A stretch of 64,000 bases of DNA from Rhodoferax sediminis (lineage in GTDB: Bacteria; Pseudomonadota; Gammaproteobacteria; Burkholderiales; Burkholderiaceae_C), in the NCBI RefSeq assembly GCF_006970865.1, contig NZ_CP035503.1:2183001-2247000 (forward strand), read 5' to 3'. Position numbers and translations under genes: made by a program. The notes below the pieces were generated by a model. The model was not told the origin of the DNA. It ran no database searches and worked only from the letters and a program-made list of their open reading frames with translations. Numbering within the stretch: the first letter of the stretch is position 1; each line of letters starts with the position of its first letter. Positions 44,426 to 52,525 of this stretch are shown piece after piece.

Positions 44426-44830
44426 GTGAACGATCTTGCTTCCATTCAGGAACTGCTCGCGCCGCTGTTTCCCGGCCTCATCGGCATGCAGCTGGTGGAG
44501 GTCACGCCGGATCGCGTCGTCGCCACGCTGGAGGTCCGGCCCAACCTGTGCACCACGGGCGAAATTCTGCATGGCGGCGCGATCATGGCGTTCGCCGACA
44601 CGCTGGGCGGAGTCGGCACCTTCGTCAGTCTTGCCGAGGGCAAGCGCACGGCGACGGTGGAGTCGAGCACCAAGTTCATCGGTGCCGCCAGGGTGGGCAG
44701 CACCGTGACCGCCGAGTGCGAGGCCTTGCACCGGGGCAAGACCACGATGGTCTGGCAGACGAAGATCCTGACCGCCCAGGGCAAACTGTGCGCGGTGGTG
44801 ACGCAGACCCAACTGGTGCTCGACATTTGA
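44426..44830 (+). CDS. PaaI-family acyl-CoA thioesterase
   Basis: 134 residues, hot-dog fold. Motif GEILHGGAIMAFADTLGGVGTF contains the HGG-x8-D pattern of PaaI-type thioesterases; VESSTKFIGAARVGSTVTAECEALHRGKTTMVW completes the fold. GTG at 44426 is chosen because AGGAG lies five bases upstream; the TTG-started frame at 44402 spans that site. A family-B repeat starts right after the stop. Confidence 0.87.
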   Translation: MNDLASIQELLAPLFPGLIGMQLVEVTPDRVVATLEVRPNLCTTGEILHGGAIMAFADTLGGVGTFVSLAEGKRTATVESSTKFIGAARVGSTVTAECEALHRGKTTMVWQTKILTAQGKLCAVVTQTQLVLDI

Positions 44831-44832
44831 GC

Positions 44833-44887
44833 CTTTTAGCGCCGCAGCCCTTTGAAACCGGGGCTCGGCAGCTATCATTTCTATACG
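44833..44887 (-). repeat. Family-B repeat between the thioesterase and RidA-type genes
   Basis: On the minus strand: CGTATAGAAATGATAGCTG (19 nt), 18-nt spacer, GGGCTGCGGCGCTAAAAGG. The stop codon TAG of the RidA-type gene (44881-44883) lies within the first box, so the repeat supplies the end of that reading frame. Confidence 0.75.
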
Positions 44888-45294
44888 GATGGGGTCGCAG
44901 GGCCGGGCTTGCGCGCCGTCACTTCGATCTCGATTTTCATACGCGGATCGGCCAGCCCGGCCGAGATCATCATGGCCGCAGGGAGAACATCGCCGAAGTA
45001 GCGGCGCAAGGTGGGCCAGCAGGCGGGGAAATCGGCCGCGTCGGGCAGCACATAGGTGACGCGCACCACGTCGGCCAGGCTGCTGCCGGCCTGCGCCAGT
45101 GCGGCCTGGATGTTGCGCAGGCACTGGTCGGTCTGCGCCACCACGTCGCCGGCGATGGTCATGCTGGCGTAGTCAAACCCCGTGGTGCCCGAGACAAAAA
45201 TCCAGTCGCCGCCCGCGTCGTGGCTCACCACGGCGCGCGAGTAGCCCATTTCCTGCTCAAAGGTCGATCCGGAGCTGATGAGTTGTCGAGTCAT
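44881..45294 (-). CDS. RidA/YjgF-family protein
   Basis: 137 residues. RidA fold: YSRAVVSHDAGGDWIFVSGTTGFDYASM, VVAQTDQCLRNIQAALAQAGSSLADVVRVTYVLPDAADFP, and the C-terminal KIEIEVTARKP (where classical RidA has E-x-x-A-x). The Arg that binds the enamine acid in R-x-x-V-Y-L is seen as RVTYVL. Classical members hydrolyse 2-aminoacrylate; this one is of a looser subgroup. Start at 45294. Its last codons and stop come from a family-B repeat. Confidence 0.85.
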   Translation of the reverse strand: MTRQLISSGSTFEQEMGYSRAVVSHDAGGDWIFVSGTTGFDYASMTIAGDVVAQTDQCLRNIQAALAQAGSSLADVVRVTYVLPDAADFPACWPTLRRYFGDVLPAAMMISAGLADPRMKIEIEVTARKPGPATPSV

Positions 45295-45318
45295 GCTGAT
45301 GCCTGTGTCCAAGTCTCA

Positions 45319-46782
45319 TTATTCCAACGAATTGGCAAGGGGCGCAGACACCCATCCGCCACCCAGCGCCTGAAACAGCGCCGCCGTATCGGCGAGCCGG
45401 TCGGCCTGTGCGCGGGTCCGCTCCAGCGCCGTCTGCAGCGCCTGGCGCTGCGTATCGAGCCGGTCGAATCGGCTGACGCCGCCGGCGGAATACCGCGCCT
45501 GCGCGATCGCAAGACTCGCCTGCGCCTGCCGCGCGGCTTCATCGCGGGCCTGCAGTTCGCGCGCGTCGTTGCCCAGCGCCGTCAACGTGTCCGCAACCTG
45601 CTGCAGCGCCTGCAATACCGTCTGCTGGTAGCCGGCGAGCGCTGCGTCGTACGCCGCCTGCGCCGAGCGTTTCTTCGCCTGCAGTGCGCCCCCATGAAAA
45701 ATCGGCTGCGTGAGGGCCAGGCCCACATTCCAGATATTGAGCCCGTTCACGACATCTTCGATGCGGGTGCGCTCCGAGCCGATCCCGGCGGAAATCATGA
45801 ACTGCGGATACAGGTTCGCTGTCGCCACGCCGACATTCGCGCTGGCCTGGTGCAGCAGCGCCTCCGACGCGCGGATGTCGGGCCGCTCGCGCGCCAGCGT
45901 GGACGGCAGCGTAAGTGGCAGCGTGTCCGGCAACTGCAGCGCATCGAGCGTGATGGCGCCGAAATCCGCCTTGGACGGCGCGCTGCCCAGCAGGATCGCG
46001 AGCTGGTGATCGGCCTGCGCGAGTTGCGTTGCGAGCGGCGCCAGCGACGCGCGGGTCTGCGCCAGCAGCGTGCGCTGGCTGCGCACGTCGAGCTGCGCCA
46101 CGCCGCCGGCCGCGAAGCGTCCCTCGGTGATCGCCAGTTGTTGCGCCTGGGCGTCGGCGAGGCGCTGTGCCAGCGCGATCTGCTGCGCCAGCGACGCGCG
46201 CCGAACGGCGGCCAAGACGACGTTGCCTGCCAGGGTGAGCCGCGCCGCCTCGAGTTCGAAGGACTGGTAGTCGACCTGCGCCTTCAAGGCTTCCAGCGCG
46301 CGGCGATTGCCGCCGAAGATATCGAGCGCATACGACACGCCGACCGACGCGTTGTACAACGAAAACGGGCCGGGATTCGGCACATTCGGGATGCCGAACG
46401 CCGCGATATCCACCTGCTGTCGCGCGCCGCCGAGCGTCGCGTCGATCTTCGGGAAGTCGGTTGCGCCGGCCTGTGCCCTGTAGTTTTCGCGCGCCTCGGT
46501 GAGTTTTGCGCGCGCTTGCGCGAGCGTCGGGCTGTGCTGCAACGCGTGATCGACCAGGCGGTTGAGCGCATCGCAGTGAAACCGGGTCCACCACATCGGG
46601 ACGGCGTGTGGCGCGGTGACAAAGCTCTGGGATGCCCCCGCCGCGCCACCGGCCGCCACCGTTGCCGCAGGCGGGGCTTCGCGGGTGTAGGTCTGGGTGT
46701 CCGGCGCGGCAGGCGGCCGAAAATCCGGTCCGACCGCGCAGCCGCACAGCGCGAGGATGGCGACAAGAGCGAGCGGCTTCAT
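45319..46782 (-). CDS. Outer-membrane efflux lipoprotein, NodT/OprM family
   Basis: 487 residues. Lipoprotein signal LALVAILALCGC (Cys about 15), then AVGPDFRPPAAPDTQTYT as in NodT proteins, and two OEP repeats: ARAKLTEARENYRAQAGATDFP, VSYALDIFGGNRRALEALKAQVD, ERPDIRASEALLHQASANVGVATANLYPQF, LTQPIFHGGALQAKKRSAQAAYD. Forms the TolC-like channel. Last gene of the efflux operon, 11 bases after the permease. Confidence 0.94.
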   Translation of the reverse strand: MKPLALVAILALCGCAVGPDFRPPAAPDTQTYTREAPPAATVAAGGAAGASQSFVTAPHAVPMWWTRFHCDALNRLVDHALQHSPTLAQARAKLTEARENYRAQAGATDFPKIDATLGGARQQVDIAAFGIPNVPNPGPFSLYNASVGVSYALDIFGGNRRALEALKAQVDYQSFELEAARLTLAGNVVLAAVRRASLAQQIALAQRLADAQAQQLAITEGRFAAGGVAQLDVRSQRTLLAQTRASLAPLATQLAQADHQLAILLGSAPSKADFGAITLDALQLPDTLPLTLPSTLARERPDIRASEALLHQASANVGVATANLYPQFMISAGIGSERTRIEDVVNGLNIWNVGLALTQPIFHGGALQAKKRSAQAAYDAALAGYQQTVLQALQQVADTLTALGNDARELQARDEAARQAQASLAIAQARYSAGGVSRFDRLDTQRQALQTALERTRAQADRLADTAALFQALGGGWVSAPLANSLE

Positions 46783-46793
46783 TGACCGGTCCC

Positions 46794-47936
46794 TCAGTCG
46801 AGCGTGCGCCGGTAAAAGCGCAGCGCAATGCCCATCACGATGACCATGAACAACGCCATCGGCCAGACCGACGGCCACAGGTCGACCCAGCCGCTGCCCT
46901 TGAGCAAAATGCCGCGAATCAGCCGGTTGAAATAGGTCAGCGGCAGCAGGTTGCCGATGAATTGCGCCCAGTCCGGCATTCCCGCGAACGGGAACATGAA
47001 GCCCGACAGCAGCAGGCTCGGCAGAAAATAGAACACGGTCAGCTGCATGGCCTGCAACTGGTTCCGGGCCATCGACGACAGCGTGATGCCGACCGTCAGG
47101 TTCGCCGCAATGAACAGCAGCGAGGCCAGATAGATGGCGAGCAGGCTGCCCGCGAACGGCACATGAAAGACAAGGCGCGCCGCGGCCAGGATGATGGATG
47201 CCTGCACCAGCCCGATCACCACATAAGGCACGATCTTGCCGGTCATCACCTCGACCGGCAGCGCGGGTGTCGCGAGCAGGTTTTCCATCGTGCCGCGTTC
47301 GCGCTCGCGCGTGATCGCCAGGCCGGTCATCATCACCATCGTCAGTGTCAGGATCACGCCCATCAGGCCCGGCACCACGTTGTATTGCGTAATGCCCTCG
47401 GGGTTGTACAGCTTGTGCACCTGCACTTCGAACGCAGCAGGCCTGCCATTCAGGTGGGCCAGCGGCCCGGTGATGTCCTTGTCCGCAACCGGCTGCACCA
47501 GGCCGGGGAGTGCCGCCAGTGCACTGCCCGTCGCAGTGGGGTCGGTGGCATCGGCTTCGAGCAGCAGCGATGGACGCTCACCGCGCAGCAGCCTGCGCGA
47601 AAAATCGACCGGGATGTTGAGCACGAACTGCACCCGGCCCTGTGCCAGCGCGCGTCGGCCGGCTTCCTCGTCGGGCAGGGTTTCAACGATGTCGAAATAG
47701 CTGGAGTTGGTCATCGCGGCGACAAAACTGCGCGTGAAGGCGCTCTGGTCGCCCATGACGACGGCGGTGGGCAGGTGCTTGGGGTCGGTGTTGATCGCGA
47801 AGCCGAACAGCGTGAGCTGGATGATCGGCAGGCCGATGATCATGGCGAACGTGATGCGGTCGCGCCGCAGTTGCAGGAACTCCTTGAGCACAATGCTCCA
47901 CCAGCGCGACCACGAGAAAAGAACGCGCGTCGTCAC
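46794..47936 (-). CDS. ABC-2-type efflux permease (YhhJ/YbhS-like)
   Basis: 380 residues. N-terminal helix after WWSIVLKEFLQLRRDRITFAMIIGLPIIQLTLFGFAINTDP, a large periplasmic loop of about 140 residues (AVVMGDQSAFTRSF onward), then five helices with MTGLAITRERERGTMENLLATPALPVEVMTGKIVPY, typical of ABC-2 permeases. GTG start overlaps the ATPase stop (GTGA). Works with the ATPase, membrane-fusion protein and outer-membrane channel to expel an unknown compound. Confidence 0.9.
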   Translation of the reverse strand: MTTRVLFSWSRWWSIVLKEFLQLRRDRITFAMIIGLPIIQLTLFGFAINTDPKHLPTAVVMGDQSAFTRSFVAAMTNSSYFDIVETLPDEEAGRRALAQGRVQFVLNIPVDFSRRLLRGERPSLLLEADATDPTATGSALAALPGLVQPVADKDITGPLAHLNGRPAAFEVQVHKLYNPEGITQYNVVPGLMGVILTLTMVMMTGLAITRERERGTMENLLATPALPVEVMTGKIVPYVVIGLVQASIILAAARLVFHVPFAGSLLAIYLASLLFIAANLTVGITLSSMARNQLQAMQLTVFYFLPSLLLSGFMFPFAGMPDWAQFIGNLLPLTYFNRLIRGILLKGSGWVDLWPSVWPMALFMVIVMGIALRFYRRTLD

Positions 47937-48886
47937 GATGGCGCTCCATCGTTGTCGCTCGAACGGTCCACCAGGTAGATGAACACGTCCTCGAGTCCAG
48001 TCTCGATGCGCTCGATGCGCTCGATGCGCAACCCCGTGCCGGCGGTCGCCTGCCCGATAGCGGCTTCGAGCGCAGCGTGGTCGCTGCCGCTGACATGCAG
48101 CGCCGAACCAAACACGGCGACCTGATCGACACCCGGCACCCCGCGCAGCCGATCCGACAGTTGGCTCAGATGTTCGCCATGCAGGCTCCACGTTGCGAGA
48201 TTCTGCGAGTCGATGATTTGTTTTGCGGTGCCTTGCGCCAGCAGCCTGCCGCACGCCATGTACGCGAGCTTGTGGCAGCGCTCGGCCTCGTCCATGTAAT
48301 GCGTGCTGACCAGCACCGAAATGCCCCGCGCGGCGAGCTGGTGCAGCGTTTCCCAGAAGTTGCGGCGCGCCCCGGGGTCGACGCCCGCGGTGGGCTCGTC
48401 GAGCAACAGCAGCTGCGGCTCGTGCAGCATGCAGGCAGCGAGCGCGAGCCGTTGCTTCCAGCCACCGGACAACGCGCCCGTCAGTTGATCCGCCCGACTC
48501 TGCAGACCGAGCGATTCGAGCGAGCGGTCCACCGTTTCGCGGCGGGCCGGCATCTGGTAGATACGCGCGACAAAGTCGAGATTTTCCCGGATGGTCAGGT
48601 CGTCCCAGTAGGAGAAGCGCTGCGTCATGTAGCCGACGTTGCGCTTGATCTGCGCACTCTCGCGCACGATGTCGTAGCCAAGACAGGTGCCGGTGCCCGA
48701 ATCCGGCGTGAGCAACCCGCACATCAGGCGGATGGAGGTGGTCTTGCCGCTGCCATTCGGCCCGAGAAAGCCGAAGATCTCGCCGCGCGCGACCTGCAGC
48801 GACAGGTCGCGCACGACGTGCTTGTCGCCGAAACGTTTGTTGAGCTTTTGCACGTCGATGGCGTAGGGCGGCGCGGGCGGGCTCAT
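47933..48886 (-). CDS. ABC efflux ATPase (CcmA-type)
   Basis: 317 residues. Walker A FLGPNGSGKTTSIRLMCGLL, Q-loop TQRFSYWDDLTIRENLDF, signature LSGGWKQRLALAACML, Walker B LLLLDEPTAGVDPGAR, H-loop STHYMDEAERC, and a C-terminal extension that ends IERIERIETGLEDVFIYLV. ATG overlaps the membrane-fusion gene stop by four bases. Powers the ABC-2 permease. Confidence 0.93.
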   Translation of the reverse strand: MSPPAPPYAIDVQKLNKRFGDKHVVRDLSLQVARGEIFGFLGPNGSGKTTSIRLMCGLLTPDSGTGTCLGYDIVRESAQIKRNVGYMTQRFSYWDDLTIRENLDFVARIYQMPARRETVDRSLESLGLQSRADQLTGALSGGWKQRLALAACMLHEPQLLLLDEPTAGVDPGARRNFWETLHQLAARGISVLVSTHYMDEAERCHKLAYMACGRLLAQGTAKQIIDSQNLATWSLHGEHLSQLSDRLRGVPGVDQVAVFGSALHVSGSDHAALEAAIGQATAGTGLRIERIERIETGLEDVFIYLVDRSSDNDGAPS

Positions 48887-49851
48887 TGCAATGTCACCGC
48901 GACGGGCTGGCCGGGATGCAGCCGCGCGGCGTCGGCCGCGGACGGATGCGCTTCGACCATGAACACCAGCTTCGCGCGGTTCTCGTTGCTGTAGATCACG
49001 GGCGGGGTGTATTCGGCCTTGTTCGCGATGTACGTGATCTTCGCAGGCACGTCCGCGGCGCAGCCGTCGCAATGGATCGCCAGGGCGCGGCCCGGCGCCA
49101 GGGCGCCGACGATCGTCTCCGGCACAAAAAAGCGCACCTTCACGTTTTGCGGTGGCAGCAGTTGCACGACGGGATTGCCGGCCTGCACCCATTCGCCGAC
49201 ACGATACAGCGTGTCGTACACGAGCCCCCGGGCCGGCGCGCTCACACGCGTCTGGTCCAGCTTCCACTGCGCCTGGGCGACGGCCGCCTGCGCCGCCTCG
49301 ATCTGCGCGCTCTGCGCGCCGATCTGCTGGGACCGCCCGGGAAGCCTGGCGACATCGACCTGATGCGTCAGTTCGCGCACCTGGGCCGCGGTCGCATCGG
49401 CGTTGGCCTGCGAGTCGTCGAGTTGCGCCTTCGCGATCCCGCCGACGCGGAACTGGGCCTCATCGCGCGTGAGCTGCAATGCGGCCTTGCGCGCATTGGC
49501 GAGCGCCTGCGCGAGCTGCGCCTTGATGACGTTGACTTCGGGCGGCCGCTTGCCGGTCTGGATGTCGGCCAGCTGCGCGCGCGCGACAGCGAGTTGCTGC
49601 TGCGCCTGCTGCAACGCGGCGGCTTCGTCAACCGATTCGAGCGCGAACACCGGCGCGCCGGCCTCGACCGTCTGCCCGCGCGCCACCGGCAATTGCGCGA
49701 GCTTGCCGGACTGCGACGAGCCGAGGTACACGAACTCGCCCTCGATATAGCCCTGATACGTGTTGTCGTCGTGGTGCGAGCAGCCCGCCAATGCCGCAGC
49801 CACACACAGCAGGACCGGCAGACATGTCGGCGCGCGGAAAAAACGGCTCAT
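48883..49851 (-). CDS. HlyD-type membrane-fusion lipoprotein (YhiI/YbhG-like)
   Basis: 322 residues. Lipoprotein signal ending AAALAGCSHHDD. Biotinyl-lipoyl-like half YQGYIEGEFVYLGSSQSGKLAQLPVARGQTVEAGAPVFALE, a coiled coil of Ala/Gln-rich helices (about 80-200), second half VSAPARGLVYDTLYRVGEWVQAGNPVVQLLPP, and a beta-barrel end. First gene of the efflux operon; a 9-bp inverted repeat lies about 70 bases upstream and may be an operator. Confidence 0.92.
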   Translation of the reverse strand: MSRFFRAPTCLPVLLCVAAALAGCSHHDDNTYQGYIEGEFVYLGSSQSGKLAQLPVARGQTVEAGAPVFALESVDEAAALQQAQQQLAVARAQLADIQTGKRPPEVNVIKAQLAQALANARKAALQLTRDEAQFRVGGIAKAQLDDSQANADATAAQVRELTHQVDVARLPGRSQQIGAQSAQIEAAQAAVAQAQWKLDQTRVSAPARGLVYDTLYRVGEWVQAGNPVVQLLPPQNVKVRFFVPETIVGALAPGRALAIHCDGCAADVPAKITYIANKAEYTPPVIYSNENRAKLVFMVEAHPSAADAARLHPGQPVAVTLQ

Positions 49852-50197
49852 GGATGAGGCTTCATGGTGTGACTTTTTATTGCTCCGATCTTCCCCTCCG
49901 GCATCCCGGATGGCTGAACGCCGGGCGACCCTCTTTTACATGAAATCGGGTCGCCCCCCATGACGGCGCGCAAGCAAGCTGTCTGCGCTCGCGGATCGAT
50001 CCTGAGTCAACGCGTTGCCGAGTCATTTTACGAATTTCTATAAATTCAATGATTTTCAAATAGCTATGAAATTTATTTAATCAATTACATTAACTACAGA
50101 CAACGATCATGCGACGACTGAAAGCCTCCATTGGCCCGGGCTGTTCCGCCTTGACCCGAAGGCGCATACTGCAACAACCACCCCAGTGGAGAACGCC
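49852..50197. other. Intergenic region upstream of the efflux operon
   Basis: 346 bases between the divergent hlyD-type gene and the 46-residue gene. It holds the inverted repeat at 49923-49956 and a markedly AT-rich stretch at about 50028-50095 that could hold promoters for either direction. I could not pick a convincing -35/-10 pair. Confidence 0.6.
49923..49956. promoter_or_regulatory. Perfect 9-bp inverted repeat upstream of the efflux operon
   Basis: GGGCGACCC (49923-49931) and GGGTCGCCC (49948-49956), 16 bases between. It lies in the leader of the hlyD-type gene. Could bind a TetR-type repressor or form a hairpin in the mRNA; no regulator gene is adjacent. Confidence 0.5.
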
Positions 50198-50338
50198 ATG
50201 ACCCTCTGCCCGATTGCCATCGCCGTTGGCTGCAAAAAATGCCCGGCTTTCAGTGTTTGCCCGCTCAAATCCGTGATTGGCGATCAGCCCAAGGCGGATG
50301 AAGTCAAGCCGAAAACCACGTCTGGACGGAAGAAGTAA
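50198..50338 (+). CDS. Small cysteine-rich protein, unknown
   Basis: 46 residues: starts MTLCPIAIAVGCKKCPAFSV, followed by a Cys-Pro-Leu-Lys-Ser segment and a Lys-rich tail. Four cysteines (C4, C12, C15, C21) could bind a metal. GTGGAG lies upstream of the ATG. Too short to be called by length alone, but the spacing of cysteines, the ribosome site and my recollection of similar hypothetical proteins in Comamonadaceae support it. It precedes dapC by about 70 bases. Confidence 0.6.
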   Translation: MTLCPIAIAVGCKKCPAFSVCPLKSVIGDQPKADEVKPKTTSGRKK

Positions 50339-50405
50339 GGACGATTGCGTCATTTTCCGCTGACGGTCCAGCGGCCGGGCGCAGTCAATCCCGGATAATT
50401 CGGGG

Positions 50406-51629
50406 ATGAATCCCCTGTTGAAGCAATTGCAGCCCTATCCTTTCGAGCGGCTGCGGCAATTATTCGCCGGCATCACCCCCGACGCTTCCTACCGCCCCAT
50501 CAGCCTGGGCATTGGCGAGCCGCGGCATGCCACTCCCGACCTCGTCAAACAGGCCCTGATGAATGCCGCGGCCGACCCGGCCGGCGGACTGGCCGCTTAC
50601 CCGGCCACCGCGGGTTCGCCCCAACTGCGCGAGGCCTTTGTCGCATGGCTCGAGCGCCGTTACGGCCTGGCGCTGGACCCGGCCACCCAGGTGCTGCCCG
50701 TCAATGGCTCGCGCGAGGCGCTGTTTGCCTTCGCGCAAACCGTGCTCGACCCGAGCCGGCCAGGGGCGACCGTGGTCTGCCCCAATCCGTTCTACCAAAT
50801 CTACGAGGGCGCTGCGCTGCTGGCGGGCGCGCAGCCGTACTTTGCACCGAGCGATCCGGCACGTAACTTCGCAGTGGACTGGGACAGCGTGCCGGCCGAG
50901 GTCTGGGCGCGCACGCAGCTGTTGTTCGTCTGCTCGCCCGGCAACCCCACGGGTGCCGTGATGCCGCTGGCCGAGTGGCGCAAGCTGTTCGAGTTGAGCG
51001 AGCGCCATGGTTTCGTGATTGCCTCGGACGAGTGCTACAGCGAGATTTATTTTCGCGAGGAGCCGCCGCTGGGCGCGCTGCAGGCGGCGGCGCAACTGGG
51101 GCCCAGCAACTTCAAGAATCTGGTCTCGTTCACCAGCCTGTCCAAGCGCAGCAATGTGCCCGGCATGCGCAGCGGCTTCGTGGCGGGCGATGCGGCCCTG
51201 CTCAAGCAGTTTTTGCTCTACCGCACCTACCACGGCAGCGCCATGGGCGGCGTGGTGCAGGCGGCCAGCATCGCCGCCTGGCGCGACGAGCAGCATGTGG
51301 TGGACAACCGCGCGCTGTACCGCGAGAAATTTGCCCAGGTCACGCCACTGCTGGCCCAAGTGCTGGAGGTGGCGCTGCCCGACGCCGGCTTTTATCTGTG
51401 GGCCAAGGTGCCCGCCAGCCGCAGCGGCGAGCCCGGCGATGACACCGCTTTCGCGCGCGAACTGCTGGCTCAATACAATGTGACGGTGTTGCCCGGCAGT
51501 TATCTGGCGCGCGAGGCCCATGGTTTGAACCCGGGCAAGGGCCGCATCCGCATGGCTTTGGTCGCCGAAACGGCGGAATGCCTCGAAGCCGCGCAGCGCA
51601 TCGTGCAATTTGTCAACACCCAATCCTAA
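50406..51629 (+). CDS. dapC: Succinyldiaminopimelate transaminase DapC
   Basis: PLP enzyme of the succinylase lysine/peptidoglycan pathway: N-succinyl-2-amino-6-ketopimelate to N-succinyl-diaminopimelate. 407 residues. [26 protein letters not shown] and the PLP lysine in [21 protein letters not shown] are visible; start [22 protein letters not shown] is the DapC-type of betaproteobacteria. First of dapC-dapD-pilU-dapE. Confidence 0.94.
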   Translation: MNPLLKQLQPYPFERLRQLFAGITPDASYRPISLGIGEPRHATPDLVKQALMNAAADPAGGLAAYPATAGSPQLREAFVAWLERRYGLALDPATQVLPVNGSREALFAFAQTVLDPSRPGATVVCPNPFYQIYEGAALLAGAQPYFAPSDPARNFAVDWDSVPAEVWARTQLLFVCSPGNPTGAVMPLAEWRKLFELSERHGFVIASDECYSEIYFREEPPLGALQAAAQLGPSNFKNLVSFTSLSKRSNVPGMRSGFVAGDAALLKQFLLYRTYHGSAMGGVVQAASIAAWRDEQHVVDNRALYREKFAQVTPLLAQVLEVALPDAGFYLWAKVPASRSGEPGDDTAFARELLAQYNVTVLPGSYLAREAHGLNPGKGRIRMALVAETAECLEAAQRIVQFVNTQS

Positions 51630-51660
51630 TTCCCAAAAACCCGACCCCGAGACTTTCACC

Positions 51661-52485
51661 ATGACCCAGCAACTGCAAAAAATCATCGATGCCGCGTGGG
51701 AAGACCGCGCCAACCTGTCGCCCAAGGCCGCACCCAAGGAAGTGATTGAGGCGGTGGAGCACGCCATCGGCGAACTCAACAACGGCCATCTGCGCGTGGC
51801 CACGCGCGAAGGCGTGGGCCAGTGGACCACGCACCAGTGGCTCAAGAAGGCCGTGCTGCTGAGCTTTCGCCTGAACGACAACGAAGTCATCCGCGCCGGC
51901 GATCTGGGTTTCTACGACAAGGTGAAAACCAAATTCGCGCACCTCGACGCAGAGCAGATGCGCGCCACCGGCGTGCGCGTGGTGCCGCCGGCCGTGGCGC
52001 GCCGCGGCAGCTTTATTGCCAAAGGCGCGATCCTGATGCCCTCTTACGTCAACATCGGCGCCTACGTCGACGAAGGCACCATGGTCGACACCTGGGCCAC
52101 CGTGGGCTCGTGCGCGCAGGTGGGCAAGAACGTGCACCTGTCCGGCGGCGTCGGCCTGGGCGGCGTGCTCGAGCCCTTGCAGGCGAATCCGACCATCATC
52201 GAGGACAACTGCTTCATCGGGGCGCGCTCCGAAGTGGTCGAAGGCGTGATCGTGGAAGAAAACTCGGTTGTCTCGATGGGCGTGTACCTGGGCCAGAGCA
52301 CCCCGATTTACGACCGCGCCAGCGACACGGTGAGCTACGGCCGCATTCCCGCGGGCTCGGTCGTGATCAGCGGCAGCCTGCCCAAGCCCGGCGGCAAGTA
52401 CAGCATGTACGCCGCCATCATCGTCAAGCGGGTCGACGCGAAAACCCGCGCCACCACCAGCCTGAACGAGCTGCTGCGCGACTGA
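51661..52485 (+). CDS. dapD: Tetrahydrodipicolinate N-succinyltransferase DapD
   Basis: Adds succinyl from succinyl-CoA to tetrahydrodipicolinate. 274 residues. N-terminal helical part, then left-handed beta-helix repeats ([85 protein letters not shown] is the span; hexapeptides evident). Follows dapC by 31 bases. Start at 51661 is the conserved [16 protein letters not shown]. Confidence 0.96.
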   Translation: MTQQLQKIIDAAWEDRANLSPKAAPKEVIEAVEHAIGELNNGHLRVATREGVGQWTTHQWLKKAVLLSFRLNDNEVIRAGDLGFYDKVKTKFAHLDAEQMRATGVRVVPPAVARRGSFIAKGAILMPSYVNIGAYVDEGTMVDTWATVGSCAQVGKNVHLSGGVGLGGVLEPLQANPTIIEDNCFIGARSEVVEGVIVEENSVVSMGVYLGQSTPIYDRASDTVSYGRIPAGSVVISGSLPKPGGKYSMYAAIIVKRVDAKTRATTSLNELLRD

Positions 52486-52525
52486 GCGGATCACCCCTCA
52501 CAATACTTTCGGGAAAAGACGCACG

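Noticed and set aside
44548..46785. A 745-codon plus-strand frame
   Set aside because: Runs antisense through the RidA-type and NodT genes and out of frame in the thioesterase; Arg/Gln-rich, no family pattern.
48883..49860. Plus-strand frame of about 323 codons
   Set aside because: Mirror of the HlyD-type gene, which has a lipoprotein signal and fusion-protein motifs.
50028..50095. AT-rich stretch as an IHF site or replication origin
   Set aside because: No DnaA boxes and no clear consensus; it is probably only promoter sequence.
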